A DNA stretch of 64,000 bases, taken from contig NZ_CP047656.1 in NCBI RefSeq assembly GCF_009906955.1, forward strand, positions 4,773,001 to 4,837,000. The letters run 5' to 3'. Positions 9,278 through 17,594 of this stretch are shown here, piece after piece; position 1 is the first letter of the stretch; every line of letters begins with the position of its first letter. Below the pieces are notes generated by a model, which searched no databases, was not told where the DNA came from, and was given only the letters and a program-made list of their open reading frames with translations. The position numbers were made by a program, and so were the translations under genes. The stretch is from Paraglaciecola mesophila (GTDB lineage Bacteria; Pseudomonadota; Gammaproteobacteria; Enterobacterales; Alteromonadaceae).

Positions 9278-9314
9278 GATTTATCATTTATCGCATTGTG
9301 AAGGAGTGTCTATC

Positions 9315-10145
9315 TTGACTTCAAAAGTCACTCGTTATTTTACCAATGGGCGCTTTGGGCAGCTGCACTACCGTATGGCGGGCGAGTCGACGGCTAAACC
9401 GGCTGTGGTGTGTTTGCATATGGTGCCTAAATCCAGTCGTTCTTATCACAAAATTTTACCTCTGCTGGGCAAGGACAGACTGGCCATTGCGATTGACTAC
9501 CCTGGATACGGGGAGTCGGACCCAACAGATAGCGAGTCGCAAGCCAACATAGACTGCTATGCAGAAGCTGTTTGGGACGTGCTTGAAGCGCTAGAGTTAA
9601 AAAGTGTTGACCTTGTAGGCTATCACACTGGTTGTATGGTTTCTGTGCGGGCGGCTCATCTGTTTCCAAAGCGGGTAAACAAAGTGATTAATATCGCGGC
9701 GCCAGTGTTTCTTCAAAGCGAGGTTCAGTCCTTTTGCGATTTGTACGCGCCTATACCATTAGACGAGCAAGGCAGCCGTTTTCGTACTATGTGGGAGCGC
9801 ATTATTCATCACCGCGGACCCGGTATGACCCTAGAGATGTGTGCCGATTCAATGGCTGAAAATTTACGTGGTGGAGAAGGGTATGAGTGGGGGCATATGG
9901 CCGCTTTTAATCACGCTGCACAATACATAAGTGACATCAAGACATTGCCTCATCCTTTCTTAGTGATGAACCTAGATGATGACATGCGCGAGCAAAGCGA
10001 GCGGGTAGATCCGTTGCTTAACAATGGACTGCGAAAGAACTATTTCCAATGGTCAACTGGCTTTTTGGATGCCTTTACCCACGACGTCGCAGAAGAAATA
10101 CTGACATTTTTGAATGCACAATCAAGTAACAATATAAAAGAGTAA
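9315..10145 (+). CDS. Alpha/beta hydrolase with His in the nucleophile elbow
   Basis: A 276-residue alpha/beta hydrolase-fold protein. LHMVPKSSRSYHKILPLL carries the oxyanion loop, AIDYPGYGESD is the conserved early strand-turn, and DAFTHD near the C-terminus supplies the usual catalytic His. In the elbow, where G-x-S-x-G is expected, the sequence is G-Y-H-T-G (residues 102-106), with His replacing the Ser. The chemistry may therefore not be ordinary ester hydrolysis. AAGGAG at 9301-9306 sits eight bases before a TTG at 9315; an in-frame GTG at 9306 overlaps that site, so TTG is preferred. The gene for a 157-residue protein follows after five bases, indicating cotranscription. Confidence 0.8.
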   Translation: MTSKVTRYFTNGRFGQLHYRMAGESTAKPAVVCLHMVPKSSRSYHKILPLLGKDRLAIAIDYPGYGESDPTDSESQANIDCYAEAVWDVLEALELKSVDLVGYHTGCMVSVRAAHLFPKRVNKVINIAAPVFLQSEVQSFCDLYAPIPLDEQGSRFRTMWERIIHHRGPGMTLEMCADSMAENLRGGEGYEWGHMAAFNHAAQYISDIKTLPHPFLVMNLDDDMREQSERVDPLLNNGLRKNYFQWSTGFLDAFTHDVAEEILTFLNAQSSNNIKE

Positions 10146-10150
10146 ACAGC

Positions 10151-10624
10151 ATGACAAACACGTTAAAGCAGCTTATGCCTGATGTATTAGAGCATGAAGG
10201 CGTTTGGCGAGGGACTTATCGGCATATTAATCCCCAAGGGGAAACCCTTGATTTTCACCATAGCCAAGTCGAATGCGTATTTCCTGCCAGCGGACCAGTT
10301 GTTTATATTCAACGGAATCAATTTACCTGGGACGACGGGCGAGTGTTCAACGTTGCGTTTGACGGAATGATAAAAAACGACAAAATTTATTGGGATACTG
10401 AAACCTTCAAGGGGTATGGATGGGTAGCCAGCCCAAATATATTTTTACTGGAACTAGAACGAAAAGACGAACCAGGCGCCTGGTTTTATGAAAGCATAGT
10501 GATGGGAGCAGACAAGAAGCACCGCGCAAGGACGTGGCATTGGTTTAAAGACGGAGTGTGCTTTAAACGTACATTGTGTGATGAACATCTAGTGATTTCA
10601 TCGCCAGAAGGTAATCACAAATAA
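10151..10624 (+). CDS. Lipocalin-like protein of unknown function (DUF3598-like)
   Basis: A 157-residue cytoplasmic protein. It opens with a helix and the phrase HEGVWRGTYRHINPQGETLDFHHSQVEC, followed by alternating beta-strand patterns (VVYIQRNQFTWDDGRV, KIYWDTETFKGYGWVA, NIFLLELERKDEPG), as in small lipocalin-like barrels. The pattern resembles DUF3598-type proteins, but this is by eye and weak. It begins five bases after the hydrolase gene and is likely translated from the same mRNA. A role in binding or converting the hydrolase product is a guess from position only. Confidence 0.7.
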   Translation: MTNTLKQLMPDVLEHEGVWRGTYRHINPQGETLDFHHSQVECVFPASGPVVYIQRNQFTWDDGRVFNVAFDGMIKNDKIYWDTETFKGYGWVASPNIFLLELERKDEPGAWFYESIVMGADKKHRARTWHWFKDGVCFKRTLCDEHLVISSPEGNHK

Positions 10625-10813
10625 GGCAATTCTTCGCGTACCGAAAAGGCGATTTAAAGCTAAACAGTTTATTCAGCTCAATATTGTGCTAATTGAGTAG
10701 AAGGTTAATAATCAGCGCCTTGCTATAGGTAATTTGCGTTTAAATTGAAGTGAACTCTAGCACGGCGAGATAAGAGAAGACGAGTCACCCGAACGAGCAG
10801 TGGGACCAACAGG

Positions 10814-11710
10814 TCACGCTGCTGGGCGTTCGACTAATTCGATTAATTCACCTGCGGGTCCTTTTGCGAGTATTGCTTTGGATGTGGGGTAGTAGGCATT
10901 GTGTATTTGTTTTACAGGTAAGGCTAGTTTCTTCACAGCAAATGCTAAGTCATCAACCATACAGGTGACCATTGCGATCCCTGACGGTAATGAGCCTTTA
11001 TTACTGACCACAGATTGTGCTTGAGGTACCTGATCAATTTCGAATAAGCATTGTCCTGCAAGCTGTATTGTTGCCACCGGATATTGATGTTCAATGTCAT
11101 GTCCCCAAGCATTGTTCAATACGGTCACTTTGGTATCAAATTTGAGGCCCGTTAGCTGATTAAGAGACTCGTAGAATGCCAAACTTGCGTCACGATCAGG
11201 TGTACATAACACGGGTATAAACAAGCTGCCAGTGCGTGCTTTTGTCATAGGAAGTTCAAAAGGAGGAACAGGTTTATCAATTTGGGTGATGTAGCTAACT
11301 TCGTCGCATGGGCCAATGACTTGCATTGCTTTTATTGCGTCACTTATTTGTAGATAGGCTGGTTCGCCGATGATTTTGAATACTTTGGTATCGATTTCTT
11401 TGCGGATGACATCGACGTCCGCCACGTTAACTTCAAGTGCCATCCAGCCGTGAGTTTTCAAAGGTTTGGTGGGTTGACAGTGTTGGTCCTCTACTATTCG
11501 TAGCCAAGCGTGGCCATTGGCAGCAGCCAATACATGAACAGGGTTATTGAGAAGGTTAGGGGCATTCCACAGATCACACATTTGCTGGCTGACGACCTCT
11601 TTGCCGACCAAAGTGTAGCCCATAGCTGTTTGATAACAGTGGCTAGCAAATTTCAAATGGGGGGCCAACAGTGTTGCGCCAACGACTGGGCCTAAAAGTG
11701 GGTCGCTCAT
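10814..11710 (-). CDS. VOC-superfamily protein with two domains, cytoplasmic
   Basis: A 298-residue protein with two vicinal-oxygen-chelate-like halves. The first is about 1-140, with APHLKFASHCYQTAMGYTLVGKE and a middle segment AWLRIVEDQ. The second is about 150-298, with IPVLCTPDRDASLAFYESLNQLTGLKF and a closing AKGPAGELIELVERP, the typical last strand of VOC folds. No signal peptide is present, unlike the VOC genes at 51769-56508. VOC proteins include extradiol dioxygenases, glyoxalases and isomerases; the residues here do not decide between them. It is divergent from the crotonase-thioesterase pair and probably shares their control region. Confidence 0.8.
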   Translation of the reverse strand: MSDPLLGPVVGATLLAPHLKFASHCYQTAMGYTLVGKEVVSQQMCDLWNAPNLLNNPVHVLAAANGHAWLRIVEDQHCQPTKPLKTHGWMALEVNVADVDVIRKEIDTKVFKIIGEPAYLQISDAIKAMQVIGPCDEVSYITQIDKPVPPFELPMTKARTGSLFIPVLCTPDRDASLAFYESLNQLTGLKFDTKVTVLNNAWGHDIEHQYPVATIQLAGQCLFEIDQVPQAQSVVSNKGSLPSGIAMVTCMVDDLAFAVKKLALPVKQIHNAYYPTSKAILAKGPAGELIELVERPAA

Positions 11711-11836
11711 ATCTTGCTCTCAGTGAGGAATAATTGCTAAATCGCAATTTATTATTGTGTTGAATGGATGATAATTTGACGTAACCTAACTCGCAACGCA
11801 ACCTTGGACTAAACCGACACCGGAGCTTATTGATTT

Positions 11837-12622
11837 ATGTCAACAGTCACCTTGAATATAAAGGGAAAAGTCGCTTATTTAAGCCTTAACAGAGCACACA
11901 AATACAACGCGTTAACCCAGGACATGTGGCATGCCATCGCGCAAGCTTGTGACTCGTTAATGCAAGACCGTACGGTTCGGGTTTTAGTGTTGAAGGCCGA
12001 GGGGCAAAAAGCATTTTGTGCCGGTGCAGACATCCAAGAGTTACACGAAATGTTAGCCAACCCAGATGCGTTCTCTGCCAGCAATCAGATTGTTCAGGAA
12101 GCGCAGCAAAAATTAGCGGCACTGCCGTTTGCCACTATTGCGCAAATTAACGGTGTGTGTGTCGGCGGTGGAATGGGATTAGCCATGTGCTGTGATTTTC
12201 GTATCGCTGTAAATGACGCTACCTTTGCCATTACCCCCTCTAAATTAGGTTTGCTATATAGCCTTGCAGACACAAAGCGTCTAGTAGATTTGGTCGGTTT
12301 ACCTAGGGCGAAAGAGCTGTTGTATTTGGGCAAAAAAATTAATGCAGATACGGCTCATCACTGGGGGCTTATCACTCAAGTCGTAGAGCGAGCAAGCCTG
12401 AGTGAAGCCACAGAAGCATTGGTGCAACAAATACTGAGCGTGAGTGGTTATTCTGTTAGTGGTACGAAGCGATCGTTACAATATTTAGGTGAAATGCCGA
12501 GCAATGACGCCCTTGATAACGAAGCGAGATTGCTGCGTTTGTTTGACGATGCGTTCCATGGTGATGATTTCAAAGAGGGGGCTGCTGCGTTTACGCAAAA
12601 GCGACCTGCGAGGTTTTCTTAA
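11837..12622 (+). CDS. Enoyl-CoA hydratase/isomerase family (crotonase) protein
   Basis: A 261-residue crotonase. The two oxyanion-hole elements are present: KAFCAGADIQEL (Ala62 to Asp65) and NGVCVGGGMGLAMCCDFRIA (Gly110-112). The first catalytic Glu of classical hydratases appears to be replaced by Ser in PSKLGLLYSLADTKRL, and the second acidic position falls near LADTKRL. It may therefore be an isomerase, thioester hydrolase or dehydratase-type member rather than a plain hydratase. Its stop codon overlaps the ATG of the thioesterase by one base, so translation is coupled. Its ribosome site is weak. Confidence 0.85.
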   Translation: MSTVTLNIKGKVAYLSLNRAHKYNALTQDMWHAIAQACDSLMQDRTVRVLVLKAEGQKAFCAGADIQELHEMLANPDAFSASNQIVQEAQQKLAALPFATIAQINGVCVGGGMGLAMCCDFRIAVNDATFAITPSKLGLLYSLADTKRLVDLVGLPRAKELLYLGKKINADTAHHWGLITQVVERASLSEATEALVQQILSVSGYSVSGTKRSLQYLGEMPSNDALDNEARLLRLFDDAFHGDDFKEGAAAFTQKRPARFS

Positions 12623-13038
12623 TGACGGATATTCGCTTTGATGAAAGCTTTACTCCTTGCACTCAGCAAGAGGGGTTCTCTGCGCATATGGGACCTTTTT
12701 ATGAGAAGAATATAAATGGGGTGATGCACAGAGCATTAAAAATTGAGCCTTACCATCTTAACCCAGAAGGGGTGGTGCATGGTGGCGTAACACTCGCTTT
12801 TGCCGATTATGCTATTTACCGCGGCATTGGCGACGAAATTGGTCATGACATTCGTTTTGCCACTATTTCTTTGAATAGCAACTTAATTGCTGCGGGTAAA
12901 GAAGGGGATGTGTTGTTTGGCGTAGGCAGTGTTGTGCGTAAAACGCGAAGTGTCATTTTTGCACAGGGGCGAATTTTTACCAATAAAAACATTGTTTTAC
13001 AAGCCACAGGTGTGTGGAAAATCATAGGTGAAAATTGA
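12622..13038 (+). CDS. PaaI-type hotdog-fold thioesterase
   Basis: A 138-residue single hotdog-domain protein. The motif NPEGVVHGGVTLAFADYA (about residues 47-63) is the PaaI-family signature, with the HGG turn and the helix Asp that act in acyl-CoA hydrolysis. The start overlaps the crotonase stop by one base (TAATG). Members release CoA from aryl- or acyl-CoA intermediates, often as a safety valve when CoA becomes trapped. Pairing with the crotonase implies action on the same pool of CoA esters. Confidence 0.85.
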   Translation: MTDIRFDESFTPCTQQEGFSAHMGPFYEKNINGVMHRALKIEPYHLNPEGVVHGGVTLAFADYAIYRGIGDEIGHDIRFATISLNSNLIAAGKEGDVLFGVGSVVRKTRSVIFAQGRIFTNKNIVLQATGVWKIIGEN

Positions 13039-13106
13039 TAATTCTCAATGCGCTCCCCCACCGTTCGACTAGTCTAGTTTAGGTCAAAAATAAGAGAATG
13101 GAACAC

Positions 13107-14018
13107 ATGAAAAAGCTCAAACTGGCATCATTATTTTTACTAGCAGGTGCGTCGTTCAACAGCGCATTTGCAGCAACGAAACTCGATTTAAACACTCCCG
13201 AAGGCGCCAACATGGCGATGCGCAAGATCCAATGTTCAACCATTGATGATAAGCCTGTTTTTTACTGGTGGAAGGGCAAAGTGTTCTCCCGTCGTCAAGG
13301 TGAAGTTGATAAGCACATCTTTAACGTTGAGGGTATGAACGTGCGCACTTGTGGTACGGTTGATGGGGGCAAAAAAGGTAAAGCATACCGCTTAGTGACC
13401 CGCGAAATATTACTGTATACCGACAAGAAAACTGGCCAACCACTAGATACATGGGAAAACCCATGGACCAACGAAGTGGTTGATGTGCACCATGTGTTGA
13501 ATGATCCGGTTAATCAGCCTCCTAGCTTTCCTCGTAACGAAGATGGCACAGCCTCACCTTGGAAACAAAAATTCGGGGGCGACATTAAAGGAGACTACTG
13601 GTGGATGACCTTCCCTGTGCCGCTTTTTTATCACAACGACTTAGGGGGCGATTACCAGAAGCAAGTAGGCGGTGTGTATCATGCCTCTGAACTCTTTAAC
13701 TTTTCAGGTGACTTGGAAAGCTTAACCAGCAGTGAAAAGGACACCGCGGATGTACATGTAGGTTGGGTACGTATCTCAGATTGGCTGCCCTTTATGATGA
13801 TGAGTGGGCGCGAAGGCTCGATCTATATCCATACAGCTGGGCGCAAAGTAGATAGTTTCGATGATATGGGTGAAGTGATGAAAACCTTTATCAATGAACA
13901 TGCTCCAAAGTACAAAACACCACCGCCAACGGACGATGAACGCCCCAATGAAACCAGTTGGACAGGCTACAAAAAAGTGGTGAAAGGCGAGAAGTTTACA
14001 CGCCAGCGAGCTCAATAA
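13107..14018 (+). CDS. Exported DUF1838 family protein
   Basis: A 303-residue protein with a Sec signal peptide (MKKLKLASLFLLAGASFNSAFA). The mature part matches the DUF1838 style: LNTPEGANMAMRKIQCSTIDDKPVFYWWKGKVFS, a central aromatic-rich GDYWWMTFPVPLFYH, and AGRKVDSFDDMG near the end. The biochemical role of DUF1838 is not known to me; such genes are often near TonB receptors and catabolic enzymes. An ATG nine bases upstream (13098) lies directly on the purine-rich site AAGAGA, so the ATG at 13107, with normal spacing, is the better start. It follows the thioesterase by about 70 bases. Confidence 0.85.
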   Translation: MKKLKLASLFLLAGASFNSAFAATKLDLNTPEGANMAMRKIQCSTIDDKPVFYWWKGKVFSRRQGEVDKHIFNVEGMNVRTCGTVDGGKKGKAYRLVTREILLYTDKKTGQPLDTWENPWTNEVVDVHHVLNDPVNQPPSFPRNEDGTASPWKQKFGGDIKGDYWWMTFPVPLFYHNDLGGDYQKQVGGVYHASELFNFSGDLESLTSSEKDTADVHVGWVRISDWLPFMMMSGREGSIYIHTAGRKVDSFDDMGEVMKTFINEHAPKYKTPPPTDDERPNETSWTGYKKVVKGEKFTRQRAQ

Positions 14019-14689
14019 TAAGCTGTGATATAAAAAGCAGTAGCGAAGTTTAGAAAGGTTAGTCTCAGGGCTAACCTTTTTTGATTGAGTTTCACCTTGG
14101 GAAGCATCACGTATTAATTACGGGCTGTGAATTAACAGTGAATTCGATGCTTCTGTGGACAGGAGACGCTAACTCTCAACCACAACAGAAGTATATACGC
14201 TCTGCTAATCTGGGTATTGCTTTACGTATTGCTGTTAACACATTGCTCCAGCCTACGCGTCGTTTCCAAAGTACACCATCTATAAACGCATCATAGCAAT
14301 CAATACGGTCACATTTGAGCAACTCAATACGATGAACCATAGGTCGCCCAGTGTCATAGTCTGTGATTTCGATTACACGCCTCAATTTAAGCATAAAGTG
14401 CCCGGGCGACATCTTCTTACTGCGCTCAAGACGTTGTTATTAGCAATGTCTACAAAAACATCCATTTTTTAGAGAATTTCTACAAAGACACCCATCTTTA
14501 GAGTCCTATAAAAATTTCCTGGCTTAGGGGGACAATTGCCTTCAAAATGCGTAAAGGCACTTGGGGTCTGAGTGATTGAGGATTTTCACTGAAATCTTGC
14601 GCGTTGAGGTATGAAAATGGCGCGCAAAGTCTGTTTTTAGACAAGCGTCTACCTTACAGGTTATGTAAAGGTTGTCTTGTTTGTGGGGC
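14019..14689. other. Intergenic region with REP-like motifs next to the transposase
   Basis: The left part holds a short inverted repeat near 14059-14083 (AGGTTAGTCTCAGGGCTAACCT) followed by T residues, a likely terminator for the DUF1838 gene. Around 14450-14505 two units resembling GGGTGTCTTT read on the minus strand (AGACACCCATCTTTAGA and a diverged AACATCCATTTTTTAGA). These match motifs on the other side of the transposase gene. A possible small gene lies at 14176-14412. Confidence 0.45.
14176..14412 (-). CDS. Possible small conserved protein
   Basis: A 78-codon minus-strand frame begins with MSPGHFMLKLRRVIEITDYDTGRP, with AAGAAG just before the first ATG. The composition is protein-like: basic and hydrophobic patches, IELLKCDRIDCYDAFIDG, then RVGWSNVLTAIRKAIPRLAER. 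I do not recognise a named family. A second start at Met7 is possible. No partner gene is evident; it lies in the repeat-rich stretch beside the transposase and could be an orphan left by rearrangement. Confidence 0.4.
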   Translation of the reverse strand: MSPGHFMLKLRRVIEITDYDTGRPMVHRIELLKCDRIDCYDAFIDGVLWKRRVGWSNVLTAIRKAIPRLAERIYFCCG

Positions 14690-15673
14690 TTAAGCGCGTT
14701 TTAACAGTGCTTTTGCTTTGGTCATGCCTCGTATTCGTTGATGATGAGTATGGCGCTTAAAAGCATTCATCATTTGCTCCGCACCTGCTGCGTAACAGAA
14801 GTGTTTTTCGAACTCAGTGGTTAGGGTTAGCCATTGAGCAGAGTCTAGTCTCAATCTTTGTAGAATAGGACTGTGAGTGTTATCAATATGACCCGCCTTG
14901 TCATCACGAATACAACGACCTGTGGTATCAATGAGCTCACAATAGTCTTTGAGCGAATACGCAATACCTGTGGGCCTGTTTTCACGATGATTTCCCACAA
15001 ACGGCATCAAAACGCTTGGTTGTGATTGTTGGTTTTTAACGGCGTGAATGCGTTTTTTAATACTGGTGTGCTTTGACGTTTCAGGTGTTTTTGCCATTTT
15101 TGCGCGAATGGGGTTTAAATCTACATAGGCCATGCACGCTAAGACTGCACTTTCATCTAGTAACGCTTGGGACTTAAATCGCCCTTCCCAAAAACGACCG
15201 GTGCAGCCGTCTTCTTTATTCGCTTGACGAGCAATATACTCATTTAAATCACGCATAAACCAGCTTATGTCGTAAAGACGTTTCCGATAGGTTTGAACGG
15301 TTTCATCAAAGGTGATTAGCTCTGCTTGGCTCAAGGTATCGCCGTTAACAAACTTCTGAGTCAGCAATGTGCCTCTGTGTAGCTTGTGGTAGCGCCTCAA
15401 CACTTCATCAGCATCCCAATTATCCGCCATAGATTTATCTACATATAGCACCACATGCGTGTGATTATTCATGACTGCATAGGCACAAATGTCGACGGAA
15501 AATACGGTCGATAGAAATAATAAACGCTCTTCTACCCAGCCTTGACGATGCTCATAGCTCTGCCCAGTAAGTTGGTTTGTGCCACACAGATAAGACTGGC
15601 GAACACATCGGGACACACAGTGATAATAAGGCGTATCGATTAAACTGATTTGGCTTTTTCGAGATTGAGGCAT
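14690..15673 (-). CDS. REP-associated tyrosine transposase (RAYT, Y1 family)
   Basis: A 327-residue HUH-type single-strand transposase. The N-terminus (SLIDTPYYHCVSRCVRQSYLCG) is characteristic. The metal-binding HUH variant is His71-Thr72-His73 in MNNHTHVVLYVD, and Tyr146 in RDLNEYIARQANK fits the catalytic tyrosine, followed by GRFWEGRFKSQALLDE. The C-terminal third is longer and basic, as in RAYTs. These enzymes act on short REP palindromes rather than moving themselves often. GGGTGTCT-type motifs flank the gene on both sides, and a degenerate relative lies at 28715-29334, so the family has been active in this genome. Confidence 0.9.
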   Translation of the reverse strand: MPQSRKSQISLIDTPYYHCVSRCVRQSYLCGTNQLTGQSYEHRQGWVEERLLFLSTVFSVDICAYAVMNNHTHVVLYVDKSMADNWDADEVLRRYHKLHRGTLLTQKFVNGDTLSQAELITFDETVQTYRKRLYDISWFMRDLNEYIARQANKEDGCTGRFWEGRFKSQALLDESAVLACMAYVDLNPIRAKMAKTPETSKHTSIKKRIHAVKNQQSQPSVLMPFVGNHRENRPTGIAYSLKDYCELIDTTGRCIRDDKAGHIDNTHSPILQRLRLDSAQWLTLTTEFEKHFCYAAGAEQMMNAFKRHTHHQRIRGMTKAKALLKRA

Positions 15674-15830
15674 AACTCATCCACTTGATAAATTTATTAC
15701 ACGAATAAAGTGTAGTTCAGCCCTGAAAATTGGCCATTTTATCATGGGTGTCATTATTTTAGTGTTGGTGTCTTTCTTTTATTGGGTGTCTCTATTTTAG
15801 TGTTAGAGGTTGGGGTTTAATACCTATTCT
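15674..15830. repeat. REP-like motif cluster upstream of the RAYT gene
   Basis: Three tandem-like units occur between about 15751 and 15812: TGGGTGTCATTATTTTAGTG, a shorter TTGGTGTCTTTCTTTTAT, and TGGGTGTCTCTATTTTAGTG. The same phrase, CATGGGTGTCTCTATAAAATT, ends each copy of the duplicated relic at 28781-29334, and mirror-image units lie on the far side of the gene. They are probably the target repeats of this transposase family. Confidence 0.6.
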
Positions 15831-16043
15831 ATTATGTTTTCGTTTTGCAATTAAAGCACCCCAATAGACTCGTTTCGAGCAATTTATTTTGTTGATACCA
15901 AATTAACTTAGCAGTTAAAAGTCAGGGTATTACTGGGCATTGAAGAAATTGGTAACAGTTGTTTCGTTGCGCTCACAAAGTAAATTTGCTTTATTACCGG
16001 GTCAAAAAGCGACTAAGAAATAGAATATCTAAGGTGAAGTTGA

Positions 16044-16571
16044 ATGAAAGCAATCGTGTTAATGGCAATGTTGTCTCTTTTAGTCGCCTGTACTGCGAAC
16101 GATTGGCGTACCGCATCTCGAGAGCCTGCTGGTCTCGCTCTTAATCCGCTGACGGATACCCAAGCATCGATTGAGGTTTACGCAGCCGATGCCTTTAGTT
16201 GGCGCGGTTGGTTTGCGGTGCATACTTGGTTGGCCTTGAAGCATGAAAACGACCCTGAATACACAGTATATGAAGTGGTTGGCTGGCGAGTAAGAGACGG
16301 GTTACCAGCGTTACGTGAATATCAAACCGTTACGCCTGATCGATTTTGGTATGGGGCCAAACCAAACCGGGTGTTATCGATTCAGGGTGAAAAAGCCGCT
16401 GAGCTTATTCCCAAAGTCATCGCGGCGGTTAAACGCTACCCTTGGGCAAACGAATATACATTATTTCCAGGGCCAAACAGCAATACGTTTCCTGCTTGGG
16501 TTGGGTTACAGGTACCAGAGTTAGAGTTGGATATGCCATTTCGGGCGATTGGCAGCGGATATGCTGATTAG
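16044..16571 (+). CDS. DUF3750 family lipoprotein
   Basis: A 175-residue protein with a lipoprotein signal peptide: LMAMLSLLVAC, where Cys16 in LVAC is the lipidation site. The mature part matches the DUF3750 pattern: DWRTASREPAGLA, then AFSWRGWFAVHTWLALK, YTVYEVVGWRV, and the closing YTLFPGPNSNTFPAWVGLQVPELELDMPFRAIGSGY. Its molecular function is not known to me; the conserved His and the GPNSNTF phrase suggest a hydrolase-like site. It is alone on its strand and convergent with the deacetylase pair; hairpins lie between them. Confidence 0.85.
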   Translation: MKAIVLMAMLSLLVACTANDWRTASREPAGLALNPLTDTQASIEVYAADAFSWRGWFAVHTWLALKHENDPEYTVYEVVGWRVRDGLPALREYQTVTPDRFWYGAKPNRVLSIQGEKAAELIPKVIAAVKRYPWANEYTLFPGPNSNTFPAWVGLQVPELELDMPFRAIGSGYAD

Positions 16572-16583
16572 TTGGTTACGAAG

Positions 16584-16652
16584 CGGTCTGTCAAGACCGT
16601 TTCGGCAGCTACCTACAACCCGCGGTGCAGGATGTAAATGCCCCGCGGGTTG
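16584..16652. terminator. Paired hairpins between convergent genes
   Basis: CGGTCT/AGACCG (16584-16599) and the stronger CAACCCGCGG/CCGCGGGTTG (16616-16652) lie between the convergent DUF3750 and deacetylase genes. There is no clear T tract, so termination activity is inferred from position and stem strength. Confidence 0.5.
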
Positions 16653-16667
16653 ACTGTTAAAGGCGCT

Positions 16668-17594
16668 TTAGGGCGTAGTTTGTGATGTAAACGTTTTAAG
16701 AATATCACTGGCGCTAGCGCTGTAAACATCTTGACTCATCACGTATTCAAGAACCCGCTCTAGGGCGCCAATACGGTGGGGTTGCCCTAGCATCCATGGG
16801 TGAATATTTAAGCTCAGAATTCGCCCGCCACTCTCATTTGCTTCTTTTAATAAAAAGTCACAGGCATCAATCATTTGCTCAGCGTAACTGTCTTCACTGT
16901 GCAAGTTATTAAGCATAATAAAAGCGTCATCCAATTCATTAGAAAGCGGCATAGCCCATAAGTTACCTTGCTGCGTTTTGAACGTGTAGGGCATGTCGTC
17001 GTTTACCCAATCACAAAAATACTCTATGCCGTTTGCGGCGAGTAGTTCTGGGGTGTTTTCACTTTCGTTGCGCCCAGGGCTTAACCATCCGGTAATGTTT
17101 TGCCCAGTTAATTCGCGTAATTGTGACAACGAGTCTTGTACTAACTGGGTTTCGGTTTGCTTGTCTTGGCCGCCATAATGCAGGGCATCCATGTGCATAC
17201 CATGGCACATGATTTCGCTTCCCCGCTCTTTGATGGTATTGAGCAAATAAGGGTTGCGTTTGGCAAGCTCAGTGTTCATGGCAAAGGTAGGCGTTACGCC
17301 GTATTTATCAAACGCTTTTAAAAAACGAAAAATGCCCACTCGGTTGCCGTAATCGCGCAAACTAAAATGCCGTAGATCAGGGTAGGGCATGGTCATGCCA
17401 CCTTGAATTTTGAATGGTTCACCTTTTTGATCCAGCGGGAAAAACTGCAAAGGTACATTTACCCACAACGCTAATTTTTTACCATCAGGCCAGGTAACTT
17501 TGGGTCTGTCGGTTAGCATAGACCAGTCGTAACGGTTGTGATCCATGCCATGGCTACGATGACTGTATTCTAGGTAAGATTTATCTAGCGCCAT
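16668..17594 (-). CDS. PuuE-like polysaccharide-deacetylase-fold hydrolase (1)
   Basis: A 308-residue NodB/CE4-fold protein of the PuuE (allantoinase-like) branch. It has DYGNRVGIFRFLKAFDKYGVTPTFAMNTE, the SEIMCHGMHMD metal-ligand loop and GWLSPGRNESENTPELLAANG. The position of the canonical TFDDG reads WVNVPLQFF, so the usual first Asp is not seen. Such enzymes hydrolyse amide, ureide or N-acetyl bonds. Its ATG overlaps the preceding gene's stop by one base, forming a three-gene operon with a second deacetylase-fold gene and an isochorismatase-fold gene, which together suggest stepwise opening of an N-containing compound. Confidence 0.82.
   Translation of the reverse strand: MALDKSYLEYSHRSHGMDHNRYDWSMLTDRPKVTWPDGKKLALWVNVPLQFFPLDQKGEPFKIQGGMTMPYPDLRHFSLRDYGNRVGIFRFLKAFDKYGVTPTFAMNTELAKRNPYLLNTIKERGSEIMCHGMHMDALHYGGQDKQTETQLVQDSLSQLRELTGQNITGWLSPGRNESENTPELLAANGIEYFCDWVNDDMPYTFKTQQGNLWAMPLSNELDDAFIMLNNLHSEDSYAEQMIDACDFLLKEANESGGRILSLNIHPWMLGQPHRIGALERVLEYVMSQDVYSASASDILKTFTSQTTP

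Noticed and set aside
14081-14296. Plus-strand frame of 71 codons beside the transposase
   Set aside because: No ribosome site or protein-like pattern; the overlapping minus-strand frame is more convincing.
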